This document shows positions 1 to 7,077 of a stretch of DNA of 45,794 nt, one piece after another; position 1 is the stretch's first letter, and the number at the start of each line of letters is the position of its first letter. The position numbers and the translations under genes were made by a program. Below the pieces are notes generated by a model, which saw only the letters and a list, made by a program, of their open reading frames with translations, ran no database searches and had not been told where the DNA came from. The stretch spans positions 1 through 45,794 of the forward strand of contig DFJW01000112.1 in the NCBI GenBank assembly GCA_002373775.1, in the 5' to 3' direction. Source of the stretch: Ruminococcus flavefaciens (GTDB taxonomy: Bacteria > Bacillota > Clostridia > Oscillospirales > Ruminococcaceae).

Positions 1-63
1 TCACATCTCTTTCGCTTTGTCAAGTGCTTTTTTCAAGTTTTTTCAAAGTTTTTTTCGATGCGT

Positions 64-121
64 CTGTCACACTCTCGCCTGACAGCTTTATTATTATATC
101 ATCCATTCCAGCTTTTGTCAA
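64..121 (-). promoter_or_regulatory. Sigma-A promoter and dyad for a gene beyond the left edge
   Basis: Read on the minus strand, TTGACA (116-121) and TATAAT (93-98) are separated by exactly 17 bp, a consensus vegetative promoter firing leftward out of the window. Just downstream, CTGTCA (64-69) and TGACAG (80-85) form an inverted repeat around the expected start of transcription, a possible operator. A second minus-strand TTGACA lies at 19-24, but its -10 would be off the window. The remaining bases to 297 are T-rich and show no gene. The plus-strand gene that follows has a TATAAT at 261-266 without a good -35. Confidence 0.6.
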
Positions 122-297
122 CTAAAACCTGTTCCCCGGTTTTTTCGTTTTTTTGTGCAGGTTGCTCTAATACACCCTATTTATTGCTGCATTCTGCCGG
201 AATTTCGTGTCTGCGCACCTTTGTTCACACTTTTTTAACGATTTACTCCTGCTTTTATTATATAATATGAGTATTACTTAATTAAGGAGTGCCTTTC

Positions 298-1803
298 ATG
301 CAGAATACGAATAAGAACAGCTTTCAGCGAGTAGGCCAGCTGAAAGTTCTCATGATAATTGGTTACGCCCTCATAATCATTGTCGCTATAATCACTGTTT
401 CTATTCTTGCTGTAAAGAAAACCGATAACGTTCTCAAAGACAAGGTCAGCAGCATGGTCTCTTCCCTCAATACCCAGATGAAGCTCAACATGGACGGCTA
501 CATCTCGCGTATGGAGACCATCGGTACCCTCGCCTTCGCTTCTGAGGAAGCTTACACTTACGACGCAACTGACGATTCCATTGATGAATATGATGCGCTT
601 GCGACCGAGAAAATAATCTCCGACAAGCTTTACAGCCTGTGCATCATGGAAAATTTCGTTGATTACGGCATCATCTACAGCAATAACCGCATTGTCGGCA
701 TGATCTCTAACGGGACAAAAGACCTTTTCGGTGAAAACCTATACACCGACCTCAGCGGTATGATAACACGTCCGCGTACCAATGACGGCTGGTCAACCGG
801 TTACAAGGCTAATTTCAAACGCATATATTACGTTAAGCGAGTCCACGAAAACGCTATTCTTGTCATTTCTTTCTATTCATCCGAACTTGAAAGCGTTTTT
901 GATAATCCTGATACGACTAACGATATGGATATCAGGCTCACTGACAGAAATTATAACATCATTTATTCCAGCCGGCAGGACGAAGTCGGCCTCCCCCTTC
1001 CTCAGGACATTGATGACCTCGCTTCAAGGCGTTCAGCTGCTACTATCATGAACGATGAGTACCTCGTTTCTGTCAGTGAATGCGGAGACGACTGGTATGT
1101 TATCTCTTCTATCCCGACTCAGATCATCCTAAAGGAAAAGAACGAGATGCGTATTTACATATATATGGTAGCACTGATCGCAACCCTTCTTGCGACCTTA
1201 GTCGGTGCAGAGCTTTCCTTCAGACTTACTGCTCCTGTCAATACAGCAATGTCTTCCCTCACTACTAAAGCAAACATAGATCAGCTGACCAGCATACTCA
1301 ACAAACAGGCATTTGAAGACTACGCTGATGCGCGTCTCTCGTCCCAGTTCAGTTCAGAGCCGCAAGCTCTCCTTCTCATTGATCTCGACAATTTCAAGGG
1401 CATAAACGATACTCTCGGTCACGACTACGGCGATCAGGTGCTGGCAAAGGTCGGAAGTATACTCCGCGCCGTATTCTCAGCAGAAGATCATCTCGGAAGA
1501 GTCGGCGGTGATGAATTCTGTGTGCTCATCAATTCACTCGCCTCCTACGATCCTGATTATGAGGGCTACGTCCGCATGAAGTGCGAAGAACTCTGCGAAG
1601 TATTCCACAATACTTATACAGGCGACGACGGAACATATAAGGTTTCCGCAAGCATAGGCGCTGCGCTGTTCCCGGCTGCCGGAATTACTTTCCGCGAAAT
1701 GTACAAGGCATCTGATAAGGCACTTTATATTTCAAAAAAGCACGGCAAGGATACATACACTATCTATGATCCTTCCGGAAACAAGGAGGGCACAGACGCA
1801 TGA
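298..1803 (+). CDS. Membrane-bound diguanylate cyclase (GGDEF)
   Basis: Predicted to make cyclic di-GMP from two GTP at the membrane. The 501-residue protein has one membrane helix near residues 17-38, an extracytoplasmic sensor-like region to about 283, a second helix near 284-307, and a C-terminal GGDEF domain with the intact motif GGDEF at 403-407. The stretch before it (SAED) lacks the RxxD inhibitory site, so product inhibition is unlikely. I chose ATG 298 over GTG 289 because AAGGAG at 284-289 lies at correct spacing for 298 and overlaps the GTG. Its stop overlaps the next gene (ATGA), so it is probably translationally coupled to a sugar-binding lipoprotein, which may be its sensory partner. 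Domain assignment is strong; the ligand is unknown. Confidence 0.93.
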   Translation: MQNTNKNSFQRVGQLKVLMIIGYALIIIVAIITVSILAVKKTDNVLKDKVSSMVSSLNTQMKLNMDGYISRMETIGTLAFASEEAYTYDATDDSIDEYDALATEKIISDKLYSLCIMENFVDYGIIYSNNRIVGMISNGTKDLFGENLYTDLSGMITRPRTNDGWSTGYKANFKRIYYVKRVHENAILVISFYSSELESVFDNPDTTNDMDIRLTDRNYNIIYSSRQDEVGLPLPQDIDDLASRRSAATIMNDEYLVSVSECGDDWYVISSIPTQIILKEKNEMRIYIYMVALIATLLATLVGAELSFRLTAPVNTAMSSLTTKANIDQLTSILNKQAFEDYADARLSSQFSSEPQALLLIDLDNFKGINDTLGHDYGDQVLAKVGSILRAVFSAEDHLGRVGGDEFCVLINSLASYDPDYEGYVRMKCEELCEVFHNTYTGDDGTYKVSASIGAALFPAAGITFREMYKASDKALYISKKHGKDTYTIYDPSGNKEGTDA

Positions 1804-3056
1804 AACTGTCACGTTTATTAGGAACATTTACTGCCTCCGCTCTCCTGCTGATGCCGGTGGGATGCCGACAGAAACCTGTGGTCCGTCCACAGACGCACTT
1901 TACTGTCATCAAGCTCTCATGGTGGGGCAATGATTCACGAAATGAATACACGATAGATGCAGTGCGGAAATTCGAAGAACTGAACCCGGACATCAAGGTC
2001 AAATGCAGCTATTCGGAATGGTCGGGATACGAAGCGCGCAGTCAGGTACAGATGGCGTCCGGTACAGAAGCCGATGTGATGCAGATAAATTTCAGCTGGC
2101 TGTCTCAGTATTCACCCGACGGCACCGGATACTACGATCTCAGCAAACTAACGGACTACCTTGATCTGAGCACTTTTTCGGAGGACGCCCTCAGCTACGG
2201 AATGGTCAACGGCATACTTAACGCTGTGCCTATCGCTATGAACGCTGAGACTGTATACATTAACAAAACTGTTTATGATAAGTACGGGCTCAGTATCCCC
2301 CAGACATGGGACGACCTGTTCGCTGCTGCTGATGCTATGAAAGCAGACGGCGTTTATCCGCTCTCCGCTCTTGCAAAATCCGCATGGATATACGCAATAG
2401 CTTATACCGAACAGACAAACGGCAGCAGTTTCACCAATGAAAACGGAGAATTTGATTTTTCCGAAGAAGACCTTGAGACCACGATCGACTTCTACGTTCG
2501 TCTCGTTCAGAATAAAGTAATGCCTCAGGTGGAGTATTTCAGCAAGAACGATATCAACAGCGGAAAACTCGCCGGCTCTGTCGCATGGGTGAGCGATGCT
2601 CAGAATTATTTCAGGAAAGCTGAGGAAAACGGTTTTGAGATAGCTGCTGCTCCGTACACTGCATTTTCTCCGGCAGAGACCGGAAGCGGCTGGTACGCTA
2701 AGCCGGCAACTATGTACGCTGTCAGCAAGGACACCGAACATCCCGAAGAAGCTGCAAGACTTCTCAATTTCCTGCTGAACAGTCCGGAAATGGCTGTGCT
2801 TCAGGGTGTGGAAAAAGGAATACCTCTCAGCAGTTCAGCAAGAGAGTTACTTGAAGACAAGGATATGCTCTCAGGTCTCCAGTATGACGCCTCACTTGTC
2901 ATGGAGAACAACGGAAGGCTCAGAAAAATGTATCCGGTCATTGAAAACACCGATATCATCGACGCTTTCATCGACTCCGCAAATAAAGTAATATTCGGTA
3001 AAACCGACCTGCATACGGCAGCCGCCGAGCTCTACTACGTCATAACATCACAGTAA
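1800..3056 (+). CDS. Extracellular solute-binding protein, sugar (family 1) type, probable lipoprotein
   Basis: A 418-residue carbohydrate-type ABC solute-binding protein. The N-terminus (MKLSRLLGTF then a hydrophobic run to MPVGC) is a lipoprotein signal with an unusual lipobox, having proline where leucine is normal. The mature part has family hallmarks: an early beta strand LSWWGND, EFNPDIKV-like start, the segment PIAMNAETVYINKTVYDK, and QTWDDLFAAADAMKADG. No permease or ATPase gene is adjacent. Instead it overlaps the upstream diguanylate cyclase by 4 bp. That context suggests a sensing role, delivering a sugar signal to the cyclase, rather than import. This is inference; it could also serve a permease encoded elsewhere. 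Confidence 0.88.
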   Translation: MKLSRLLGTFTASALLLMPVGCRQKPVVRPQTHFTVIKLSWWGNDSRNEYTIDAVRKFEELNPDIKVKCSYSEWSGYEARSQVQMASGTEADVMQINFSWLSQYSPDGTGYYDLSKLTDYLDLSTFSEDALSYGMVNGILNAVPIAMNAETVYINKTVYDKYGLSIPQTWDDLFAAADAMKADGVYPLSALAKSAWIYAIAYTEQTNGSSFTNENGEFDFSEEDLETTIDFYVRLVQNKVMPQVEYFSKNDINSGKLAGSVAWVSDAQNYFRKAEENGFEIAAAPYTAFSPAETGSGWYAKPATMYAVSKDTEHPEEAARLLNFLLNSPEMAVLQGVEKGIPLSSSARELLEDKDMLSGLQYDASLVMENNGRLRKMYPVIENTDIIDAFIDSANKVIFGKTDLHTAAAELYYVITSQ

Positions 3057-3095
3057 TGCAACAATAAATATATATCTGCTATTTCAGGAGGAATT

Positions 3096-3644
3096 ATGGA
3101 TCTTAAAAGACTCGAAACCAGCATTATCGACAACATAACCGAAGCACAGCTCAAACTTGGATACGACAAACTGCCGCTGACACTAAACTACATGATATCC
3201 ACCCTCGGTCACCTTCTCGGTACAGAACCGGAGGACGAAAAAGTCATCCCCCGGCTCGAAGCTTTCTCAGCTTACGCTGAGGACAGATTAGGTCCTGTCA
3301 CTTTCAGAAAGATAAAAGGCGGTTTCGCTCTCACTATACCTGCAAAGGGAACTGAATACGTTCACAGTCATCCTGAAAATAAGGAATTCATCAGCGAATT
3401 CATAAAAAAAGTAAGTGAGCATGGCATAACACTTGAATCTGTTATCAGCATTTTCCAAAAGTATTCCGAAAACGTTACCGTCAGCTCATCCGGATGCGAG
3501 GATTTCGACACTCTTGTATACTTCACCGACGGCTTCCCCGATGATTACCGCTATTGTCTCTCTCTTGAACCGTGCATCAGCGGAGGTTATCACATATCAT
3601 ACCACCGATTCATCCCGGAAGACTACAACGACTTCGGATTCTGA
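3096..3644 (+). CDS. Uncharacterised cytoplasmic protein, possibly DUF3877-like
   Basis: A 182-residue soluble protein with no signal peptide or membrane helix. It starts at ATG 3096 with a strong AGGAGG ribosome site (about 3087-3092). It lies 39 bp behind the solute-binding gene on the same strand, so it is probably the third gene of that unit. The sequence resembles from memory the clostridial family DUF3877, but I cannot verify this. Visible features are an N-terminal helix-rich half (residues 1-60) and a C-terminal half with VTFRKIKGGFALTIPAKG and paired aromatic and acidic residues near the end. No catalytic motif is recognised. The last 22 bp overlap a convergent gene. Confidence 0.7.
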   Translation: MDLKRLETSIIDNITEAQLKLGYDKLPLTLNYMISTLGHLLGTEPEDEKVIPRLEAFSAYAEDRLGPVTFRKIKGGFALTIPAKGTEYVHSHPENKEFISEFIKKVSEHGITLESVISIFQKYSENVTVSSSGCEDFDTLVYFTDGFPDDYRYCLSLEPCISGGYHISYHRFIPEDYNDFGF

Positions 3645-3820
3645 GCCGCAGGATCACTGAACCCGAGCTTTTCCAGCCAGCAGTCCAGTTTCTCTGCCGC
3701 TGCTTCTGCGTAAAAAGCAGCCCTTTCTCTCAGCTTTATCACTTCCGGCTGCCGGCTTATTACGTCTCCGCTGTATCGGATCAGAGTTATCAGCACAGCA
3801 AGTCTAATTATTCTTTTCAT
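3623..3820 (-). CDS. Small hypothetical protein with N-terminal hydrophobic segment
   Basis: A 65-residue protein starting MKRIIRLAVLITLIRY, a short hydrophobic stretch that could be a membrane anchor, followed by a charged, probably helical tail. ATG 3820 is preceded by GGAGGT at ideal spacing, which argues for a real gene. A longer in-frame extension to 3877 has no ribosome site and would run into a hairpin. Its 3' end overlaps the 3' end of the convergent plus-strand gene by 22 bp. I do not recognise a family. Confidence 0.45.
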   Translation of the reverse strand: MKRIIRLAVLITLIRYSGDVISRQPEVIKLRERAAFYAEAAAEKLDCWLEKLGFSDPAAQNPKSL

Positions 3821-3865
3821 GGCATACCTCCGAAGATAGTATCGCCGTGCATCAACTGAATATGC

Positions 3866-3896
3866 AGAACCGCGCATGATCTCATGCGCGGTTTTC
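3866..3896. terminator. Strong hairpin, probable bidirectional terminator
   Basis: AACCGCGCATGA (3868-3879) pairs perfectly with TCATGCGCGGTT (3882-3893). Extra flanking pairs extend the stem, and T residues follow on the plus strand. It lies directly behind the stop of the potassium channel gene and could end transcription from either side. Confidence 0.6.
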
Positions 3897-3899
3897 TGA

Positions 3900-4847
3900 T
3901 TATTTGACCAGTTTATCTGTGTGAACTATAAGTATGTCATTCAACTGAAGTCTTACATTTCCGGATGCAACTACTGCCATTTCCTCGCGGATAACCACGA
4001 ATATCTTTACTTCATACTTGTCTTCCGCCTCTTCAACCGTCAGTCCAAGGAGGTCGCTGTTCTCATCAATCATGAACTCCCCGACTTTTGTAAGGTCACG
4101 GAAACGCACTTCTGAATTCTGCTTTTTGGTATACTGTTCAACAAATCCTGCACTGATGATACCTGTCGGCACTGCAACAACTCCAACGCCGAGAAAAGCA
4201 CTGAGTATAGCCATTATCTTGCCAACTACCGTGATCGGGTAGATATCTCCGTATCCCACAGTCAGAAGTGTCGATACGCTCCACCATATGCCTGAAAAAG
4301 CATTTGCAAATACATCAGGCTGTGCTTCATGCTCTGCACTGTACATTCCGAGAGAAGATGCGAGCATGAGTATTATGATTATGAATACAGATGAGACTAT
4401 CTGGTTCTTCTTTTCTATCAGTACTGTAGTTATAACGTTGAAGGAATCGTACTGTGCATTTATCCTGAACAGACGCATTATCCTGACGACACGAAGCATT
4501 CTGAACACGATGAATCCCGAAAGAAAGAAGAACGGAAGTATAGTCAGCAGATCAACTATCCCGTCAAAAGAGAACATGAACTTTAATCTCGCTCTGCCCG
4601 GACTTTTGTCAGGATACAGCAGATCAGCCGTCCATACCCTGAGAATGTATTCAATTATGAAAAGGATTATCGTAACTGCTTCAAGACAGGTGAACAATGT
4701 GAAACACATGCTGAGCTGTTCAAACGTATCAAGAAACGCCACCAGAATATTGATGAATATTGCACATACGATAAGATAGTCAAAAAGCCTGCTTGCAAGT
4801 TCTCCTTTGTTTCCTATCTGTATTATGTCGAATATACGCTTTTTCAA
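3900..4847 (-). CDS. Voltage-gated-type potassium channel, six transmembrane helices
   Basis: A 315-residue ion channel of the Kv family acting in the cytoplasmic membrane. Helices S1-S3 run from about 22 to 106. S4 at about 113-129 carries regularly spaced arginines (FRMLRVVRIMRLFR). The pore contains the potassium selectivity filter TVGYGD at 196-201, followed by S6. The C-terminal ~70 residues resemble a TrkA-C-type regulatory module (SDLLGLTVEEAE, then VVASGNVRLQLNDILIVHT). The start is TTG 4847, since no ATG lies near and AAGG/GGAG bases precede it. It is transcribed from the promoter cassette array immediately upstream (4933-5055). Confidence 0.9.
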   Translation of the reverse strand: MKKRIFDIIQIGNKGELASRLFDYLIVCAIFINILVAFLDTFEQLSMCFTLFTCLEAVTIILFIIEYILRVWTADLLYPDKSPGRARLKFMFSFDGIVDLLTILPFFFLSGFIVFRMLRVVRIMRLFRINAQYDSFNVITTVLIEKKNQIVSSVFIIIILMLASSLGMYSAEHEAQPDVFANAFSGIWWSVSTLLTVGYGDIYPITVVGKIMAILSAFLGVGVVAVPTGIISAGFVEQYTKKQNSEVRFRDLTKVGEFMIDENSDLLGLTVEEAEDKYEVKIFVVIREEMAVVASGNVRLQLNDILIVHTDKLVK

Positions 4848-4932
4848 AGCACTCCACCTTACTAACGGACCGTTGCATACGAACTCTTCCGGTCACATGT
4901 GTATTTGATATCATACGATTGATGTCATGCTC

Positions 4933-4961
4933 ATTATAACATATAGTAAAGAAAATGGCAA
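4933..4961 (-). promoter_or_regulatory. Promoter of the potassium channel gene (proximal cassette copy)
   Basis: On the minus strand TTGCCA (4956-4961) and TATAAT (4933-4938) are 17 bp apart, about 85 bp before the TTG start. The -35 is part of a GCAAG...CTTGC inverted repeat. A second copy of the same promoter, with TATAAG (5027-5032) and TTGCCA (5050-5055), lies one repeat unit upstream. Confidence 0.65.
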
Positions 4962-5120
4962 GAGACGCGCGAAAAAACTTGCCGATCATGAAACTATACC
5001 GCGTTCAAGGGTGCAGCGTCACGCTGCTTATAACATATAGTGAAGAAAATGGCAAGAGACGCGCGAAAAACTTGCAATTTGCGAATCTTTGCCGCGATCA
5101 AGGGTACAGCGTCACGCTGC
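4934..5120 (-). repeat. Tandem ~94-bp promoter-bearing cassette, two copies
   Basis: Two units with a 94-bp period start at 4935 and 5029. In plus-strand order each has a locus-specific promoter block (TATAACATATAGT.AAGAAAATGG), a conserved block GCAAGAGACGCGCGAAAAA, CTTGC, 16 variable bases, CCGCG..CAAGGGT, and a perfect dyad GCAGCGTCACGCTGC. The two 16-base cores are unrelated while the flanks are nearly identical. The same conserved blocks recur at 11667-11810 before another minus-strand gene. This array fills the 313-bp gap between the channel gene and the oxoamine synthase gene. Confidence 0.85.
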
Positions 5121-5160
5121 TAAATAAGGCTCACATTTCAAGTTTTTATTGTATCCGTCC

Positions 5161-6369
5161 TCACTTATCAGCTGACAGCACTTCAGATATCCTGTCCATA
5201 GCCTCATCAAGAAGTGCTTCAGTATGAGAAGCCATGTAGCTCGTTCTCAGCAGACACTCATTCGCAGGTACAGCAGGAGATATTACCGGATTCACATATA
5301 CGCCGTTCTCGTATATAGCTTTGTTCACTCTAAGTGTGCGCTCGTCCGTGTAGGTGTATATTGGTATTATCGGTATCGGCACATTTCCAAGCTCTTCGAA
5401 ACTGCCGGCATTTGACTGACGCAGAGCTACTCCGCGCTTTTTATAGCCTTCTCTCGCATATTCAGACAAACTGCGGAGCCTGTCCACCAGTTCCGGATGT
5501 GACGCGAGTTTATCAAGTGCAGCGATAGCTGTTGCGCATGATACAGGTGTTATTGATGCAGAGAATATATACGGACGTGAATTATGCTTGACATAATCTA
5601 TGACATACTCATCAGCCGCCATATATCCGCCGAGACTTGCCAGTGACTTTGAAAATGTTCCCATATATATGTCTACTTCTTTTTCCAGTCCGAAAAGACT
5701 TGCTGTTCCGCGTCCGCCTTTTCCGACTACTCCGAGGCCATGAGCATCGTCAACCATAACTCTTGCGCCGTACTCCTTAGCCAGCTTTACTATAGTCGGC
5801 AGATCAGCTATATCACCGCTCATGGAGAATACACCGTCTGTAACTATCAGTATCCCCTTGCCTTCCGGAACTCTGTCAAGGCATTTCTTCAGATCAGCCA
5901 TATCATTGTGCTTGTATCTGAGCATTTTGCCGAAACTCAGCTTTATGCCGTCATATATGCTTGCATGGTTTTCCTTGTCACAGATAACATAATCATCTCT
6001 TCCCACGATCGCAGATATTATTCCAAGATTGGACTGGAAACCGGTGGAAAATGTCATTACCGATTCCTTGCCGAGGAAGTCAGCAAGCTTCTTTTCAAGC
6101 TGCAAGTGCATATCAAGCGTTCCGTTAAGGAAGCGTGAACCTGAACAGCCTGTGCCATATGTCTCAAGCGCCTTTATGCCTGCCTCAACTACATCCGGAT
6201 CAACTGTAAGTCCGAGATAATTGTTGGAACCGAGCATTATACGGCGTTTTCCTTCCATTATAACTTCTACGTCCTGTTTTGATTCCAGTGCCCTGAAATA
6301 AGGATATACGCCATTTTTGCGATGTTCATCCATTTTATCATAATCTGCTGCTTTCTTAAATATATCCAT
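5161..6369 (-). CDS. Alpha-oxoamine synthase, PLP-dependent, serine palmitoyltransferase-like
   Basis: A 402-residue fold-type I PLP enzyme that condenses an amino acid with an acyl-CoA. The Schiff-base lysine is K241 in GTFSKSLASLGG. H135 (HASIYDG), D207 and H210 (VMVDDAHGLG) fit cofactor binding. The N-terminus (GVYPYFRALES then GSNNYLGL) and GTGCSGSRFLNGTLDMHLQL are closest from memory to Bacteroidetes-type serine palmitoyltransferases, but BioF and glycine C-acetyltransferase (Kbl) belong to the same family and cannot be excluded. No biotin, threonine or sphingolipid genes are adjacent. ATG 6369 has AGAAAGGA upstream. Expression is from a consensus promoter with a dyad operator in the leader. 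Confidence 0.85.
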   Translation of the reverse strand: MDIFKKAADYDKMDEHRKNGVYPYFRALESKQDVEVIMEGKRRIMLGSNNYLGLTVDPDVVEAGIKALETYGTGCSGSRFLNGTLDMHLQLEKKLADFLGKESVMTFSTGFQSNLGIISAIVGRDDYVICDKENHASIYDGIKLSFGKMLRYKHNDMADLKKCLDRVPEGKGILIVTDGVFSMSGDIADLPTIVKLAKEYGARVMVDDAHGLGVVGKGGRGTASLFGLEKEVDIYMGTFSKSLASLGGYMAADEYVIDYVKHNSRPYIFSASITPVSCATAIAALDKLASHPELVDRLRSLSEYAREGYKKRGVALRQSNAGSFEELGNVPIPIIPIYTYTDERTLRVNKAIYENGVYVNPVISPAVPANECLLRTSYMASHTEALLDEAMDRISEVLSADK

Positions 6370-6383
6370 AATAACAGTCCTTT

Positions 6384-6436
6384 CTGTTAGTAAACACTAA
6401 CAGATGAATTATATCACCGCCTGCTATTTTTGTCAA
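6384..6436 (-). promoter_or_regulatory. Consensus promoter with TetR-like operator for the oxoamine synthase gene
   Basis: Minus-strand TTGACA (6431-6436), 17-bp spacer, and TATAAT (6408-6413). Immediately downstream, CTGTTAGT and ACTAACAG form a perfect 8-bp inverted repeat with a 4-bp centre (6384-6403), placed at the expected transcription start. A dyad there would block initiation when bound. No candidate regulator gene is adjacent. The 170 bp between this promoter and the tRNA promoter are A/T-rich and contain nothing I can support. Confidence 0.7.
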
Positions 6437-6609
6437 TATCGGACGTCACCATTCGGTATTTTTACCATAATCCTCACCGTGTTTAATTTATATTTATCCA
6501 ACAACACATCGTTCATGACATCCGGAAAGCTAACATCAAGTGTAATAGTCATATTTAAGTTACCCAAAGCTAACTCATAAACACTGTTTAATTTATGTTC
6601 TTTTTTCTC

Positions 6610-6638
6610 TTGACATTTCAGCGATATATTGATATAAT
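6610..6638 (+). promoter_or_regulatory. tRNA-Ala promoter
   Basis: TTGACA (6610-6615) and TATAAT (6633-6638) have a 17-bp spacer, and the mature tRNA begins 20 bp after the -10. Confidence 0.8.
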
Positions 6639-6657
6639 TAAGTTTGAGATAAGCTAT

Positions 6658-6733
6658 GGGCCTGTAGCTCAGTTGGGAGAGCGCTGCGTTCGCATCGCAG
6701 AGGCCGAGGGTTCGACTCCCTTCAGGTCCACCA
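6658..6733 (+). tRNA. tRNA-Ala (anticodon CGC)
   Basis: A 76-nt cloverleaf. The acceptor stem GGGCCTG pairs with CAGGTCC and includes the G3:U70 wobble that specifies alanine. The anticodon stem CTGCG/CGCAG encloses the loop TTCGCAT with anticodon CGC, reading codon GCG. The T arm carries GGTTCGACTCC, and CCA is encoded at 6731-6733. Confidence 0.96.
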
Positions 6734-6735
6734 GC

Positions 6736-7000
6736 ACAGTGCCTGTGCCCCCTAATCACGGGGGCACTCGTTTTACTCGTTCACTCTGTCCGATGCCGCC
6801 AGTCTCCTTTCGCTTACGGCAGTTCTTTCAGACGCATTCAGTTCTGCATTACAGTGCCTGTGCCCCCTAATCACGGGGGCACTCGTTTTACTCGTTCACT
6901 CTGTCCGATACCGTCAGTTTCCTTTCGCATACGGCATTTTTTCAGTCGCATTCAGTTCTGCATTACAGTGCCTGTGCCCCCTGATCACGGAGGATCAGGC
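6736..7000 (+). repeat. 115-bp tandem repeat behind tRNA-Ala (two copies plus a partial third)
   Basis: Units begin ACAGTGCCTGTGCCCCC at 6736, 6851 and 6965, with periods of 115 and 114 bp. Each full unit contains the GTGCCCCC...GGGGGCAC hairpin and a region ending CAGTTCTGCATT. The third diverges after about 25 bp into a different terminator hairpin. It looks like local duplication of the tRNA 3' region; no coding capacity is evident. Confidence 0.85.
6745..6775 (+). terminator. tRNA-Ala terminator (first repeat copy)
   Basis: GTGCCCCC (6745-6752) pairs with GGGGGCAC (6760-6767) around a 7-nt loop, followed by a short T tract. The hairpin is duplicated in the second repeat unit at 6860-6882. 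Confidence 0.6.
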
Positions 7001-7005
7001 TTTTT
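6980..7005 (+). terminator. Rho-independent terminator at the end of the repeat array
   Basis: CCTGATC (6980-6986) pairs with GATCAGG (6993-6999), then C and five T. This is the best plus-strand terminator for the tRNA transcript. Confidence 0.7.
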
Positions 7006-7014
7006 CTATATCAC

Positions 7015-7073
7015 AAAAGGATAGTGTATATCAGCTTTCATTATGCAGAACGCTGTATTCCACTATCCTTTTT
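7015..7073. terminator. Long inverted repeat behind the AraC-type regulator gene
   Basis: AAAAGGATAGTG (7015-7026) and CACTATCCTTTT (7061-7072) form a perfect 12-bp stem with a 34-nt loop that folds further. T runs follow in both directions, so it probably stops transcription from both strands. Confidence 0.65.
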
Positions 7074-7077
7074 CACT

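Noticed and set aside
20..75. A decayed plus-strand copy of the promoter cassette near the left edge (CAAGTTTTTTC and CGATGCGTCTGTCA)
   Set aside because: Similarity is limited to T runs and a few bases; the dyad and the CCGCGATCAAGG block are absent.
4934..5120. CRISPR array interpretation of the variable-core repeats
   Set aside because: Only two units, conserved part (~78 bp) far longer than the core (16 bp), no cas genes, and promoters inside the repeat.
6384..6403. FapR-type operator reading of the dyad before the oxoamine synthase
   Set aside because: The half sites TTAGT/ACTAA agree, but the spacing is 4 rather than 7 bp, so it does not fit the FapR consensus.
6433..6759. 108-codon minus-strand reading frame across the tRNA-Ala
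   Set aside because: It runs through the tRNA gene and its promoter. The in-frame internal ATG has no ribosome site, and codon use is unlike the neighbours.
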